Assembly: GCF_028200735.1 (NCBI RefSeq)
Contig: NZ_JAQKPV010000013.1
Location: 62,001 to 126,000 of the forward strand
Reading direction: 5' to 3'
Length of the DNA stretch: 64,000 nucleotides
From: Streptomyces sp. ACA25
GTDB taxonomy: Bacteria > Actinomycetota > Actinomycetes > Streptomycetales > Streptomycetaceae
A program made the translations under genes and the position numbers. Positions 24,706 to 33,931 of the stretch are shown here, piece by piece. A model generated the notes under the pieces. That model made no database searches. It worked only from the letters and a program-made list of their open reading frames with translations, and had not been told where the DNA came from. Numbering within the stretch: the stretch's first letter is position 1; each line of letters starts with the position of its first letter.

Positions 24706-27591
24706 TCAGGACTGTTCCCTGCCCCCTTCTCCGGTGAAGTCCAGACGGGCCAGCCGGAGCGTGCCGCGCAGCAGCAGCTCCAGGTCATGGACGCCCCGCG
24801 GCGGCTTCGGCAGCCGGGCGCGGACCGTGCGGTAGCGGTACGGGCCGCCGGTGTCCGGCACGGCCAGCTCGGCGGACGGCAGCCCGCCGGACAGCCGCAG
24901 CTCCACCGCGGCCTCTCCCTCACCGGCGACCTCGAGCAGGACCTCCGCAGTCCCCGCCCCGAAGTCGCAGCGGCGGTACAGCAGGCGGGCAGGAGCCGGA
25001 CCGGCCACGGCGCGCACCGCGTCCCCGCGCTCCTGGTGCCGGTCCACCAGCTCCGTGCCCCGCTGCTCGTCGAAGTCGGCCGCGGCCAGGCCGGCGTCCC
25101 GCACCGGCCGGGGGGCCACCGGCTCACCGTCCGTCCGCAGCCGGGCGGCCGCCCGGATGTCCCGGCTGGACGCCCCGGCCTCCAGCACGTGCTCGCCCGG
25201 CTCCACCGTCCAGCGTGAGTGCGCGACATCCCAGAAACCGAGTGCCTCGGTGAGCGGCACGGTGAACTCCACCCGGGTCGCCTCGCCGGGCTCCAGGCGC
25301 AGGCGGCGGTGTGCCACGAGCACGCGGTGCGGCCGCGGCACGCTCGGGTCCTGGGCCCGGGCGTACAGCTGAACGACCTCGTCGGCGGTGCGGCCGCCGG
25401 TGTTGGCCACCGTCAGTTCCGCGGCCAGCGTCCCCGCGTCCCGGCGCACGGTGAGGTCCTGGTACGTGAAGGAGCTGTACGAGAGGCCGTGCCCGAAGGG
25501 GTACAGCGGCGTGCCGTCGTAGTAGAGGTAGGTGGAGCGGGAGCCGATGATGTCGTAGTCCCGCAGGTCGGGGAGCTCACTGTCGCCGGTGTACCAGGTC
25601 TGCGGAAGTCGCCCGCCGGGGGAGACCTCGCCACTCAGCACCCGTGCGAGAGCGGAGCCGGCGGCCTGCCCGCCGTGCGCGGTCCACAGGAGTGCCGGCA
25701 GCATCGCGTCTGCCTCGGGAACCGCGTACGGATAGGAAGACGTCAGCACCAGCACCGTCCGCGGGTTGACGGCGTGGGCGGCGCGCCAGAGCCGGTCCTG
25801 CTGCGGGGGCAGCGCCAGTGTGGCGCGGTCCTCGGTCTCCCGGCCGTTGATGTGCGGGTCATTGCCGGCCACCACGATCACCGCGTCGGCACCCGAAGCG
25901 GCGGTCCGTACCGCGTCCTCGCCGCGGGCGGTGACCTCCAGGGTGAACGCGTCTCCCCGGTCGTCGACCCGCAGGCCGTCGGCAGTGGCCCGGACGTGCC
26001 GGCCGGTGCCCAGGTGGCGCAGCAGGCGCCCGGTGCCGTCCCCCGGCTGGTCCAGGGTGAAGGTCTCCTGGACCACCCAGCCGCCCGGCTGCCGGGCCGA
26101 GGCCCGCAGATAGCCGTCGTCCGCGACGGACAGGTACCAGCCGCCGGAGGTCCGCAGCGTCAGAACACCGTCGCCCCAGTCGGCCAGGTGCAGCTCGGTG
26201 GCGTCCTCCGCCGCCCCGGTGGTCAGGGGCGGCAGGTCCGTCCGGCCGCGCAGCAGCGCCGGGTCGAGCGCGCCGGTCTCGGCTCCGGCGGGCTCCCCGG
26301 GGGCTTCGTCCGGCCCCGGCACCGTCACCCAGCCCGCGGCGCAGCGCAGCCGGACGCGGTCGGTGCCCTCCGCGTAGGTCACCGAGGTGATGCGCGGGTG
26401 TGCCCGCAGCGCGTCGAGCGGGCTGGACCGGTGCAGCAGCGCACCGCTGTACCAGTCCAGCTTGCACTCGTCGGCGAGCAGTCCGACAACCGCGATCCGG
26501 GAGCCCGCCGGCAGCGGCAGCGTCCCGTCGTTCCGCAGCAGCACCACGGCCTGCTCAGCGGTCTCCCTGGCGAGGCCGCGGTGTTCGGGCGTATCGAAGG
26601 CGAGCTCCGCGGGCTGCGCGAACGGGTCGAGCTCCGGGTCGAACTCGCCGAGCCGGAAGCGCATCGCCAGTAGCCTGCGGACCGCTGCGTCGATGTGGTC
26701 CGAGGTGATCAGCCCTTTGTCCAGCGCGCGCCGGATCCGGTCCAGGGTGACCGAGGAGTCCTCGCCGTGGTCGGTGAAGCTGTCCACTCCGGCGCGCAGC
26801 GCCGCGGCCAGCCCTTCCTCGTGGCTGTCGTAGTAGGCCTCGGAATCCGCGATGTTGCTGGGTGCTCCGGCGTCCGAGCAGACCACCAGCGGCAGCGCGG
26901 TCCAGCGGCGCAGCTCCTCCGCCAGCAACGGGGAGAGGTGATTGGGGCGCCCGTTGACCAGGTTGTAGGCCGGCATCACTCCGGCGACGGCCCCGGACCG
27001 GACCGGGCCGCGGAACGCGGGTAGCTCGTACTCGTGCAGCACCCGGGGGCGCAGCGAGGTGGAGGCGGTGTCCCGGTCCGTCTCGTGGTTGTGCGCCAGC
27101 CAGTGCTTGAGCACCGGCGCGGTACGCCAGTACTCCGGGTGGTCACCGCGCAGCCCGCGGGTGTAGGCGGTGGCCAGAGCGGCGGTGAGCAGCGGGTCCT
27201 CCGCGTAACCCTCCTCGTTGCGGCCCCACAGCGGGTGCCGGAGCAGGTTGACGGTGGGGGACCATACGTTCAGGCCGACACGCGGGTCACGGGTGCGCAT
27301 GGCGCGCACCTCCCGGCCCACCGCCTCACCGACGCGGCGCACCAGGTCGGGGTTCCAGGTGGCACCGAGCCCGACGGCCTGCGGGAAGACGGTGGCCGGC
27401 CCCATCCAGGCGACACCGTGCAGCGCTTCCTGACCGGTCCGGAAAGCGGGCAGCCCCAGCCGCTCCACCGCGGGTGCGAACTGGTGCAGCATCGCGATCC
27501 GCTCCTCGGGCGTGAGCCTGCCGAGCAGGTCACCGACCCGCTCGGGGACGGATCGCTGCGGATCACGGAAGGGCGGCCGGTCGGCTGTCAC
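24706..27591 (-). CDS. Cytoplasmic GH3 beta-glycosidase with fascin-like insert and CBM6-like tail
   Basis: A 961-residue enzyme removing non-reducing-end beta-linked sugars. The GH3 barrel carries the nucleophile in VVCSDAGAPSN (D240) and the substrate loop KHWLAHNHETDR. The second domain (from about 345) is interrupted at about 410-555 by a beta-rich stretch with TSGGWYLSVADDGYLRA, which looks like a fascin/trefoil domain. A fibronectin III-like domain follows, and residues 855-955 look like a CBM6. There is no signal peptide, so it acts on imported oligosaccharides. GTG start. It is divergent from the transporter and shares its operators. Confidence 0.88.
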   Translation of the reverse strand: MTADRPPFRDPQRSVPERVGDLLGRLTPEERIAMLHQFAPAVERLGLPAFRTGQEALHGVAWMGPATVFPQAVGLGATWNPDLVRRVGEAVGREVRAMRTRDPRVGLNVWSPTVNLLRHPLWGRNEEGYAEDPLLTAALATAYTRGLRGDHPEYWRTAPVLKHWLAHNHETDRDTASTSLRPRVLHEYELPAFRGPVRSGAVAGVMPAYNLVNGRPNHLSPLLAEELRRWTALPLVVCSDAGAPSNIADSEAYYDSHEEGLAAALRAGVDSFTDHGEDSSVTLDRIRRALDKGLITSDHIDAAVRRLLAMRFRLGEFDPELDPFAQPAELAFDTPEHRGLARETAEQAVVLLRNDGTLPLPAGSRIAVVGLLADECKLDWYSGALLHRSSPLDALRAHPRITSVTYAEGTDRVRLRCAAGWVTVPGPDEAPGEPAGAETGALDPALLRGRTDLPPLTTGAAEDATELHLADWGDGVLTLRTSGGWYLSVADDGYLRASARQPGGWVVQETFTLDQPGDGTGRLLRHLGTGRHVRATADGLRVDDRGDAFTLEVTARGEDAVRTAASGADAVIVVAGNDPHINGRETEDRATLALPPQQDRLWRAAHAVNPRTVLVLTSSYPYAVPEADAMLPALLWTAHGGQAAGSALARVLSGEVSPGGRLPQTWYTGDSELPDLRDYDIIGSRSTYLYYDGTPLYPFGHGLSYSSFTYQDLTVRRDAGTLAAELTVANTGGRTADEVVQLYARAQDPSVPRPHRVLVAHRRLRLEPGEATRVEFTVPLTEALGFWDVAHSRWTVEPGEHVLEAGASSRDIRAAARLRTDGEPVAPRPVRDAGLAAADFDEQRGTELVDRHQERGDAVRAVAGPAPARLLYRRCDFGAGTAEVLLEVAGEGEAAVELRLSGGLPSAELAVPDTGGPYRYRTVRARLPKPPRGVHDLELLLRGTLRLARLDFTGEGGREQS

Positions 27592-27678
27592 AGCAGGGGT
27601 CCTCTCGCCGCGACCGGCGGCGCGGGCTGCCGCGGCGGCGCGATTCTCGGTGTCGGATGGGAACGGGTGGAGCAGCTA

Positions 27679-27692
27679 TTGAAGCGCTTCGA
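27679..27692. promoter_or_regulatory. LacI-type operator 1
   Basis: TTGAAGCGCTTCGA, one mismatch from the perfect palindrome at 27849, centred on a CG step as expected for LacI/GalR proteins. It lies 88 bases upstream of the GH3 start. Confidence 0.8.
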
Positions 27693-27848
27693 TGCTGTGT
27701 TTCGAAGAGGTCTCCTGTCAAGACCCACCTCGGCAACAACGGCGATTGGCCTAGATCCCCCATGCCTCGTGCGGGTGTGGTGGATGTTGAAGTTTTATGT
27801 GGCGAGGTCTTGTGCGGCCCGCTGTGCCGACTTAACCTCAGCGCAACA

Positions 27849-27862
27849 TCGAAGCGCTTCGA
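27849..27862. promoter_or_regulatory. LacI-type operator 2 (perfect)
   Basis: TCGAAGCGCTTCGA, a perfect 14-base palindrome, 104 bases upstream of the lipoprotein gene and well placed to overlap its promoter. I take it as the consensus for the set of four. Confidence 0.85.
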
Positions 27863-27965
27863 CCACATGCGTCACAGGTCGCGCGGCGACGGAAGCCTTG
27901 CCTCGGGCGCGCACCGAGCTGCACGAGAGTCATCTGCACCAGGAAAGCCTTGAAGGGTTGACGCC

Positions 27966-29639
27966 ATGCCGAACTCCCGATCCGCTCCCTCCCGGAGATC
28001 GTTCCTCGCCTCCACCGCCGTAGCCGCGGCGGCCGTGGGCAGCGTGCCCCTGCTGTCCGCGTGCGGCTCGGACAACGGTGGGGGCGGCGGTGGGGGCGGG
28101 GGCCGGATCACTGAGGACGAGGCCACCCAGATCCTCCCTTCGTATCAGGCGTCGGACATCGCGGTCGACCCCGACATCCCCAGCGTCAACGGCTCCACTC
28201 CGGGGTTCACCAGCTACATCCCGGTCGACGATCTCGGCGTCTCGGTGCCCACTCCGAAGGGCAGCGGGGCCGAGCTCAACATCATGTCGCCGCTGTGGGG
28301 CACGCCGCCCAAGAAGGGCAACGGCTACTGGACGATGATGGACGAAGCCATCGGCGTCCGGATGAGCTGGCAGACCCAGGACGGGAACACCTACGGGGAG
28401 AAGCTCGGCACCGTCATGGCGGGCAGCGACATCCCCGACCTGGTGTGCATACCGGGATGGAACATGGGCGGGCAGATCCCCCGGGCCATCGAGCAGCGCT
28501 TCGCCGACCTCGGCCCCTACTTGTCCGGCGACGCGGTCCTCGACTACCCCAACCTCGCCGCCGTCCCGACCGCCGCCTGGCAGGCGTCCATCTTCGGAGG
28601 GGCGCTGCGCGGCCTGCCGATGCCGCAGCCCGTCATCGGCGGCGTGGTGCCCTTCTACCGCGAGGACATCTTCGAGGAGAACGGCTGGTCGCCGCCCACC
28701 AGTGCCGACGAGTTCCTGTCCTTCGCCAAGGACATCACCTCCTCCCGCAACCGGGTCTGGGCCTGCGACGACTTCAAGTGGTCCGCCTTCGTCTTCTTCG
28801 GGGTGCTGCCGGAGAAGCCGATGTGCTGGCGGGAGGCCGGCGGCAAGCTGGAGCACCGGTACGAGACCGACGAGTACCTCGAGGCGCTGGAGTGGATGCG
28901 CCGGATGTACGAGGCGGGCGTCGTCCACCCGGACGCGGTGGCCGGCCAGGGAGACGCCGAGAACCGTTTCACCGCCGGAGAATCGCTGATGTTCAACAGC
29001 GGCGACGGTGTGTGGCACGGCATGGTCAGCGAGCAGCGCTCCGGCGGCAACAGCGACTTCCGCATGAACGCCTTCGACTTCTTCCACCATGACGGTGGGG
29101 ACCCCGTCATCCACGCCGGAAACGGCGCCAACATCTGGACCTTCCTCAACAAGAACCTCTCCGAGGACCGCATCCGGGACGCGCTGGAGCTGGCCAACTT
29201 CTGCGCCGCGCCCTACGGGACCCTGGAGAACCGGCTGCGCGGCTTCGGCCTGGAGGGAACGCACTACACCGTCGAGGACGGGATGCCGGTGCGCACCGCG
29301 CTGGGCGAGACCGAAGTGGCGCCGGACACCTACGTCTTCATCGCCTCCCCGGAGAAGTCGATCGCCCACCCGGATCAGCCCAAGGTGGTCGAGGACCTCT
29401 GCGGATGGCAGCAGCGCATGATGCCGTTCGTGCGGGAGCCGCTGTTCTACGGGCGGCAGATCCAGGAGCCGGACCAGTACGCCAACCTCTCCGACCCCTT
29501 CGAGGACCTGGAGGACGACGTGGTGCGCGGGCGCGCCTCGATCAGTGACATGCAGAACGCGGTCACCGAGTGGCGACGCTCCGGTGGCGACGAGCTGCGC
29601 GACTGGTACCAGGAGCTGCTGGACGCCGAGGGCGCCTGA
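27966..29639 (+). CDS. Tat-type ABC transporter substrate-binding lipoprotein (LplA/YtcQ-like)
   Basis: A 557-residue extracellular solute-binding protein for oligosaccharides. The N-terminus SRRSFLASTAVAAAAVG has a twin-arginine signal, followed by the lipobox LLSAC (Cys36) and a run of glycines as linker. Its size, over 100 residues above ordinary sugar-binding proteins, matches the LplA/YtcQ group that handles longer or branched oligosaccharides. ATG behind GAAGGG. First gene of the plus-strand operon, under operator 2. Likely ligand: beta-gluco/galacto-oligosaccharides released by the GH12 enzyme; this is inference. Confidence 0.88.
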   Translation: MPNSRSAPSRRSFLASTAVAAAAVGSVPLLSACGSDNGGGGGGGGGRITEDEATQILPSYQASDIAVDPDIPSVNGSTPGFTSYIPVDDLGVSVPTPKGSGAELNIMSPLWGTPPKKGNGYWTMMDEAIGVRMSWQTQDGNTYGEKLGTVMAGSDIPDLVCIPGWNMGGQIPRAIEQRFADLGPYLSGDAVLDYPNLAAVPTAAWQASIFGGALRGLPMPQPVIGGVVPFYREDIFEENGWSPPTSADEFLSFAKDITSSRNRVWACDDFKWSAFVFFGVLPEKPMCWREAGGKLEHRYETDEYLEALEWMRRMYEAGVVHPDAVAGQGDAENRFTAGESLMFNSGDGVWHGMVSEQRSGGNSDFRMNAFDFFHHDGGDPVIHAGNGANIWTFLNKNLSEDRIRDALELANFCAAPYGTLENRLRGFGLEGTHYTVEDGMPVRTALGETEVAPDTYVFIASPEKSIAHPDQPKVVEDLCGWQQRMMPFVREPLFYGRQIQEPDQYANLSDPFEDLEDDVVRGRASISDMQNAVTEWRRSGGDELRDWYQELLDAEGA

Positions 29640-29726
29640 CCCGTCGGCGGGCAGGCCCTCCGCGTGCCTTCCCGGCACGCGGATCCGGCCGTCGCGGCAG
29701 TGAGCACACCGAACAGAGAGGACGCC

Positions 29727-30782
29727 GTGTCCCAGAGCACGGTCCCGAGTCCACCGCGGACCCGGGAGAACGGCGGTCCGCCGCCCGAGGACAAGAGGGA
29801 AGCGCCCCGGCCGCGCACCCGGCGCCGCCGGGACCCGCGGCTCACGGGCGGCATCACCTTCCGGCACCGGCTGCGCCGGGACCGCACGCTGATTCTGATG
29901 ACGATGCCGGCTGTCGCGCTGCTGCTGGTGTTCGCCTACATCCCGATCGCCGGCAACGTCATCGCGTTCCAGTTCTTCAGCCCGTACGCGGGCGACGGCT
30001 TCTTCGACAGCATGGCGAACAGCGCCTGGGTCGGACTCGAGCAGTTCGACCGGATGATCAACGACAGCTATTTCTGGAACGCGGTGCAGAACACGCTGGT
30101 GTTCTCCTTCCTCCAGCTGACGCTGTTCTTCCCGCTCCCCATCGCGCTCGCCATTCTGATCAACAGCATCCTGCACAGCAAGGTGCGGGCCTGGTCCCAG
30201 GCCGTGCTCTACCTGCCGCACTTCTTCTCCTGGGTGCTGGTCATCACGATCTTCCAGCAGATCTTCGGCGGCGCCGGACTCATCGCGCAGACCGCCCGGA
30301 ACCACGGATTCGCCGACGGCTTCGACCTGATGACCGACCCGGCCTTCTTCAAGTTCCTCATCACCTTCCAGCTGATCTGGAAGGACGCCGGCTGGGGCAT
30401 CATCGTCTTCCTCGCCGCGCTTTCCGCGGTCAACCACGAGCTGTACGAGTCCGCCGCGGTGGACGGCGCCAACCGCTGGCGCCGCATCTGGCACATCACC
30501 CTGCCCGCCCTGCGGCCGGTGATCGCCCTGCTCCTGGTCCTCCAGGTCGGCAGCGCCCTCACCGTGGGCATGGAGCAGTTCCTGATCCAGCGGACGGCGG
30601 TGGGCCCCGGCGCCTCGGAAGTCCTCGACACCTACGTCTGGAACGTCGGTATCCAGAACGGACAGTTCAGTTACGCGGCGGCCGTCGGCATCGTCAAGGG
30701 TGTCTTCAGCCTGCTCCTGGTGCTGGCAGCCAACAAGGTCGCCCACGCGATGGGTGAAGCGGGGGTGTACAAGAAGTCATGA
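29727..30782 (+). CDS. CUT1 ABC sugar permease (LplB/YteP-like)
   Basis: Membrane permease of 351 residues. A charged cytoplasmic N-terminus of about 60 residues precedes six membrane helices. The EAA-type loop for ATPase contact is SAAVDGANRWRRIWHITLP near residue 245. It pairs with the next permease, whose ATG overlaps its stop by 4 bases (ATGA), so the two are translationally coupled. GTG 29727 behind AGAGAGGA sets the start; an upstream open frame to 29664 has no support. Confidence 0.9.
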   Translation: MSQSTVPSPPRTRENGGPPPEDKREAPRPRTRRRRDPRLTGGITFRHRLRRDRTLILMTMPAVALLLVFAYIPIAGNVIAFQFFSPYAGDGFFDSMANSAWVGLEQFDRMINDSYFWNAVQNTLVFSFLQLTLFFPLPIALAILINSILHSKVRAWSQAVLYLPHFFSWVLVITIFQQIFGGAGLIAQTARNHGFADGFDLMTDPAFFKFLITFQLIWKDAGWGIIVFLAALSAVNHELYESAAVDGANRWRRIWHITLPALRPVIALLLVLQVGSALTVGMEQFLIQRTAVGPGASEVLDTYVWNVGIQNGQFSYAAAVGIVKGVFSLLLVLAANKVAHAMGEAGVYKKS

Positions 30783-31702
30783 GCGTGCTCACACAGGACA
30801 AGGACGAGGGCACCAGGCGGCGCCCGCCCTGGGAGGAGGAGCCCGGGAAGGTCGGGCTCACCGCCAAGGGCGTCATTCTGGGCATCGCCCTGCTGGCCAT
30901 CGTCTTCCCGCTGTGGATCGTGGTGATCACCAGCCTCTCCGACGCGGAGACCATCAGCCGCACCGGCGGCCTGGTGGTCTGGCCGCAGGGCATCACCTTC
31001 GACGCCTACCGCGAGCTGCTCAGCGGCGGCCAGGTCGCCCGTTCCATGGTCATCTCCATCTGTCTCACGCTGGTCGGCACGGCGTTCAGCATGACGGTGT
31101 CCGTGCTGGCCGCCTACGGGCTCACCCGGATGGGCTCGCTGTGGCACCGCTCGCTCCTGATGACCCTGCTCGCCACCATGTTCTTCGGCGGCGCCGGGCT
31201 CATCCCCTCCTACCTGCTGATCCAGACACTGGGGCTGATGAACAGCTACGGCGCGCTGATCCTGCCGATGGCGGTCAGTGTCTTCAACGTCCTGGTGCTC
31301 CGGGCCTTCTTCATGAACGTCGGGCAGGAGCTCATGGACAGTGCCCGTATCGACGGGGCGGGGGAGTTCAGGATTCTCTGGCAGATCGTGCTGCCGCTCT
31401 CCCGCGCGGTGATCGCGGTGATCTCGCTGTTCTACGCGGTTGCCTACTGGGGCAACTGGTTCAGCGCGTTCATCTACATCACCGACCAGGAGAAGATGCC
31501 GCTGCAGAACGTGCTGCAGCAACTGGTCATCGCCGGGGAACGCCCCGCCGGGATGGCCCAGGTGATCGGCACCGGACAGATCCCGTCGATCGCCGTGCAG
31601 ACGGCGGTCATGGTGCTCGCACTGGTGCCCGTGGCCGTGCTCTCCCCGTTCGTCCAGAAGCACTTCAAGAAGGGCATGCTCATCGGCGCAGTCAAGGGCT
31701 GA
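30779..31702 (+). CDS. CUT1 ABC sugar permease (LplC/YtcP-like)
   Basis: Second permease of the heterodimer, 307 residues, six membrane helices, with the EAA-type loop DSARIDGAGEFRILWQIVLP near residue 190. Overlaps the previous gene by 4 bases. No ATPase gene follows, as is usual for CUT1 systems that borrow a shared MsmX/MsiK-type ATPase. A hairpin downstream may lower expression of the following GH42 gene relative to the transporter. Confidence 0.9.
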   Translation: MSVLTQDKDEGTRRRPPWEEEPGKVGLTAKGVILGIALLAIVFPLWIVVITSLSDAETISRTGGLVVWPQGITFDAYRELLSGGQVARSMVISICLTLVGTAFSMTVSVLAAYGLTRMGSLWHRSLLMTLLATMFFGGAGLIPSYLLIQTLGLMNSYGALILPMAVSVFNVLVLRAFFMNVGQELMDSARIDGAGEFRILWQIVLPLSRAVIAVISLFYAVAYWGNWFSAFIYITDQEKMPLQNVLQQLVIAGERPAGMAQVIGTGQIPSIAVQTAVMVLALVPVAVLSPFVQKHFKKGMLIGAVKG

Positions 31703-31728
31703 GCCGCCCACCCCGCACCCCGGGTCCC

Positions 31729-31752
31729 GCCCCGCCCCCCCAGGGGCGGGGC
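31729..31752 (+). terminator. Weak intercistronic hairpin
   Basis: GCCCCGCCCC (31729-31738) pairs with GGGGCGGGGC (31743-31752), loop 4. It lies 27 bases after the permease stop, within the operon, so it may stabilise the upstream message or cause partial termination. Confidence 0.4.
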
Positions 31753-31802
31753 CCGGCACCACCGCACCCGCCCCCTACCGAGCCGTCAGTGAGGGACCCC
31801 AG

Positions 31803-31890
31803 ATGACCGGGCACAGTCACCGCCAGGCCTCCACCACCGCCGTTGCGTCCGCGGACCCGGCCGCTCCGCCGGCCCGGGAAGGCTGCTGAT
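31803..31890 (+). CDS. Possible 28-residue upstream ORF before GH42
   Basis: ATG 31803 has GAGGGA 6 bases upstream and encodes a 28-residue peptide starting TGHSHRQASTTAVAS. Its TGA overlaps the GH42 ATG (TGATG), in a different frame. That would suit translational coupling. The peptide has no recognisable motif, and the GH42 gene has its own GGAAGG site, so this may be fortuitous. Confidence 0.3.
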
Positions 31891-33877
31891 GGCCGCGCTT
31901 CCCGACGCCACCCGCGGGCGTCTGCTGTACGGCGGGGACTACAACCCGGAACAGTGGCCGGAGTCGGTCTGGCCGGAGGACATCCGGCTGATGCGGGAGG
32001 CCGGCGTCAACCTGGCCACCGTGGGCGTCTTCTCCTGGGCACGCCTGGAACCCCGTCCCGGAGCACGGGAATTCGGCTGGCTGGACCGGGTTCTGGATCT
32101 GCTCCACGAAGGCGGCATCGACGTCTGCCTGGCCACTCCCACTGCCTCCCCGCCGCCCTGGATGGGCGCCCGGCACCCCGAGACCCTGCCGCGCGACGAG
32201 CACGGCCGGACAGTCTGGTACGGCTCCCGCAATCACTTCTGCGCCTCTTCACGGGTCTACCGCGACTACGCCCGGCGCATCACCGAGGACCTGGCCCGGC
32301 GCTACGGCAGCCACCCCGCCCTGCGGCTGTGGCACGTCAACAACGAGTACGGCACGCACTGCTGGTGCGACGGGAGCGCCGCCCACTTCAGGGAGTGGCT
32401 GCAGGAGCGTTACGACACCCTCGGTGCCCTCAACGAGGCGTGGGGCACCGCGTTCTGGAGCCAGCGCTACGACTCCTGGGAAGAGATCATCCCGCCCCGC
32501 CGGGCGCAGTACCTGAACAACCCCGCCCAGCAGCTGGACTTCCACCGCTTCACCAGTGATGCCCTGCTGGGATGCTTCACCGCCGAACGTGACGTGCTCG
32601 CCGCGCACAGCCCCGACATCCCGGTCACCACGAACTTCATGCCGCTGTTCAGCGGCCAGGACGGCTGGGCCTGGGCTTCGGAGGAGGACGTGGTCTCCGT
32701 CGACGTGTACCCGGACCCCCGGGCCGGCTGGGAGGACGCCGCCGGTGCCCCGCACGGTGCCCTGGTCCAGGACCTCACCCGCTCCCAGGCCCGCGGCCCG
32801 TGGCTGCTCATGGAGCAGGCCGCCGGGCCGGTCAACTGGCGCGGCGTCAACCATCCCAAGCCCGACGGGCTGATGCGGCTGTGGTCCTTGCAGGCCGTCG
32901 CCCGCGGGGCCGACGGCATCTGTTTCTTCCAGTGGCGCCAGTCCCGGCAGGGCAGTGAGAAGTTCCACTCCGCGATGCTGCCGCATGCCGGGGAGCACTC
33001 CCGGCTGTTCCGGCAGGTGCGGGCGCTCGGCTCCGAACTGACCCGGCTCACCGACGTGGTGGGCGACCAGGTGCCCGCCGGTATCGCCCTGCTGCACGAC
33101 TGGGAGTCCTGGTGGGCGGACGGACAGGACGGCCGTCCCTCCGCCGGGCTCGACTACCCGGCCACCCTCACCGCCTGGTACCAGGCGCTCTGGGAGCAGA
33201 ACCTCACCTGCGACTTCGCCCACCCGGAGGCCACCCTCGACGGCTACCGCCTCGTCGTCATCCCGCATCTCTACCTGCTCACCGATGCCGCCCTCGACAA
33301 CCTCACCGCCTACGTCCGGGCCGGCGGCACCCTGATCTGCGGGTTCTTCACCGGCGTCGCCGACGCGGACGACCGGATCAGGGAGGGCGGGGTGGACAGC
33401 CGGCTGCGCCTGCTGCTCGGCCTCACCACCGTCCACGAGTGGTGGCCGCTGGACGAGGACGCCTCGGTACGGCTCGACAACGGCGCGCGCGGCACCGTGT
33501 GGAGCGAGGACCTGGAGACGGACACCGCGACCACGCTCGCCGTCTATGCGGAGGGCGAGCTGGCCGGCCGGCCGGCCCTCACCCGTCACACCTTCGGCAC
33601 CGGCGTCGCCCTGTACGTCTCCACCCTGCTGGAGCGTCCCGCCCTGCGCACCCTGCTCGCCGACGCCGCCGCTGCGGCCGGTGTCCTGCCGGTACTGCCC
33701 GGCGCCCCCGCCGGCGTGGAGGCCGTCCGCCGCGGGCCCCTGCTCTTCCTTCTCAACCACAACCGGGAGCCGGTGACCGTCCCGCTGCCACAGCCGGGCA
33801 CGGACGTCCTCACCGGCACCCGACACGAGGAGGAGGTCACCCTGGACCGCTACGGCGTGGCCGCACTGCGGTCCTGA
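31889..33877 (+). CDS. GH42 beta-galactosidase
   Basis: A 662-residue GH42 enzyme. It opens with the typical LLYGGDYNPEQWPESVWPED; the acid/base is in WHVNNEYG (E153) and the nucleophile in LLMEQAAGPVNW (E309). A glutamine-amidotransferase-like middle domain (YRLVVIPHLYLL region) and a small C-terminal beta domain follow, the usual layout. No signal peptide, so it hydrolyses imported galactosides or, as some GH42 do, arabinopyranosides. It follows the permeases by 186 bases and is probably part of the same regulon. ATG 31889 with GGAAGG. Confidence 0.93.
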   Translation: MAALPDATRGRLLYGGDYNPEQWPESVWPEDIRLMREAGVNLATVGVFSWARLEPRPGAREFGWLDRVLDLLHEGGIDVCLATPTASPPPWMGARHPETLPRDEHGRTVWYGSRNHFCASSRVYRDYARRITEDLARRYGSHPALRLWHVNNEYGTHCWCDGSAAHFREWLQERYDTLGALNEAWGTAFWSQRYDSWEEIIPPRRAQYLNNPAQQLDFHRFTSDALLGCFTAERDVLAAHSPDIPVTTNFMPLFSGQDGWAWASEEDVVSVDVYPDPRAGWEDAAGAPHGALVQDLTRSQARGPWLLMEQAAGPVNWRGVNHPKPDGLMRLWSLQAVARGADGICFFQWRQSRQGSEKFHSAMLPHAGEHSRLFRQVRALGSELTRLTDVVGDQVPAGIALLHDWESWWADGQDGRPSAGLDYPATLTAWYQALWEQNLTCDFAHPEATLDGYRLVVIPHLYLLTDAALDNLTAYVRAGGTLICGFFTGVADADDRIREGGVDSRLRLLLGLTTVHEWWPLDEDASVRLDNGARGTVWSEDLETDTATTLAVYAEGELAGRPALTRHTFGTGVALYVSTLLERPALRTLLADAAAAAGVLPVLPGAPAGVEAVRRGPLLFLLNHNREPVTVPLPQPGTDVLTGTRHEEEVTLDRYGVAALRS

Positions 33878-33931
33878 CCCCCACACCGTCCCGTCCCGGA
33901 CGGGACTTTCGACCGAGCGAGCAGCCCCACC

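Larger units (their letters stand above)
27592..27965. other. Divergent control region of the sugar locus
   Basis: This 374-base region separates the GH3 gene (minus) from the ABC lipoprotein gene (plus) and contains no gene. It is markedly less GC-rich than its surroundings around 27700-27860 and holds two copies of the GAAGCGCTTC palindrome about 170 bases apart. The spacing would allow one repressor to control both directions or to form a loop. Confidence 0.75.
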
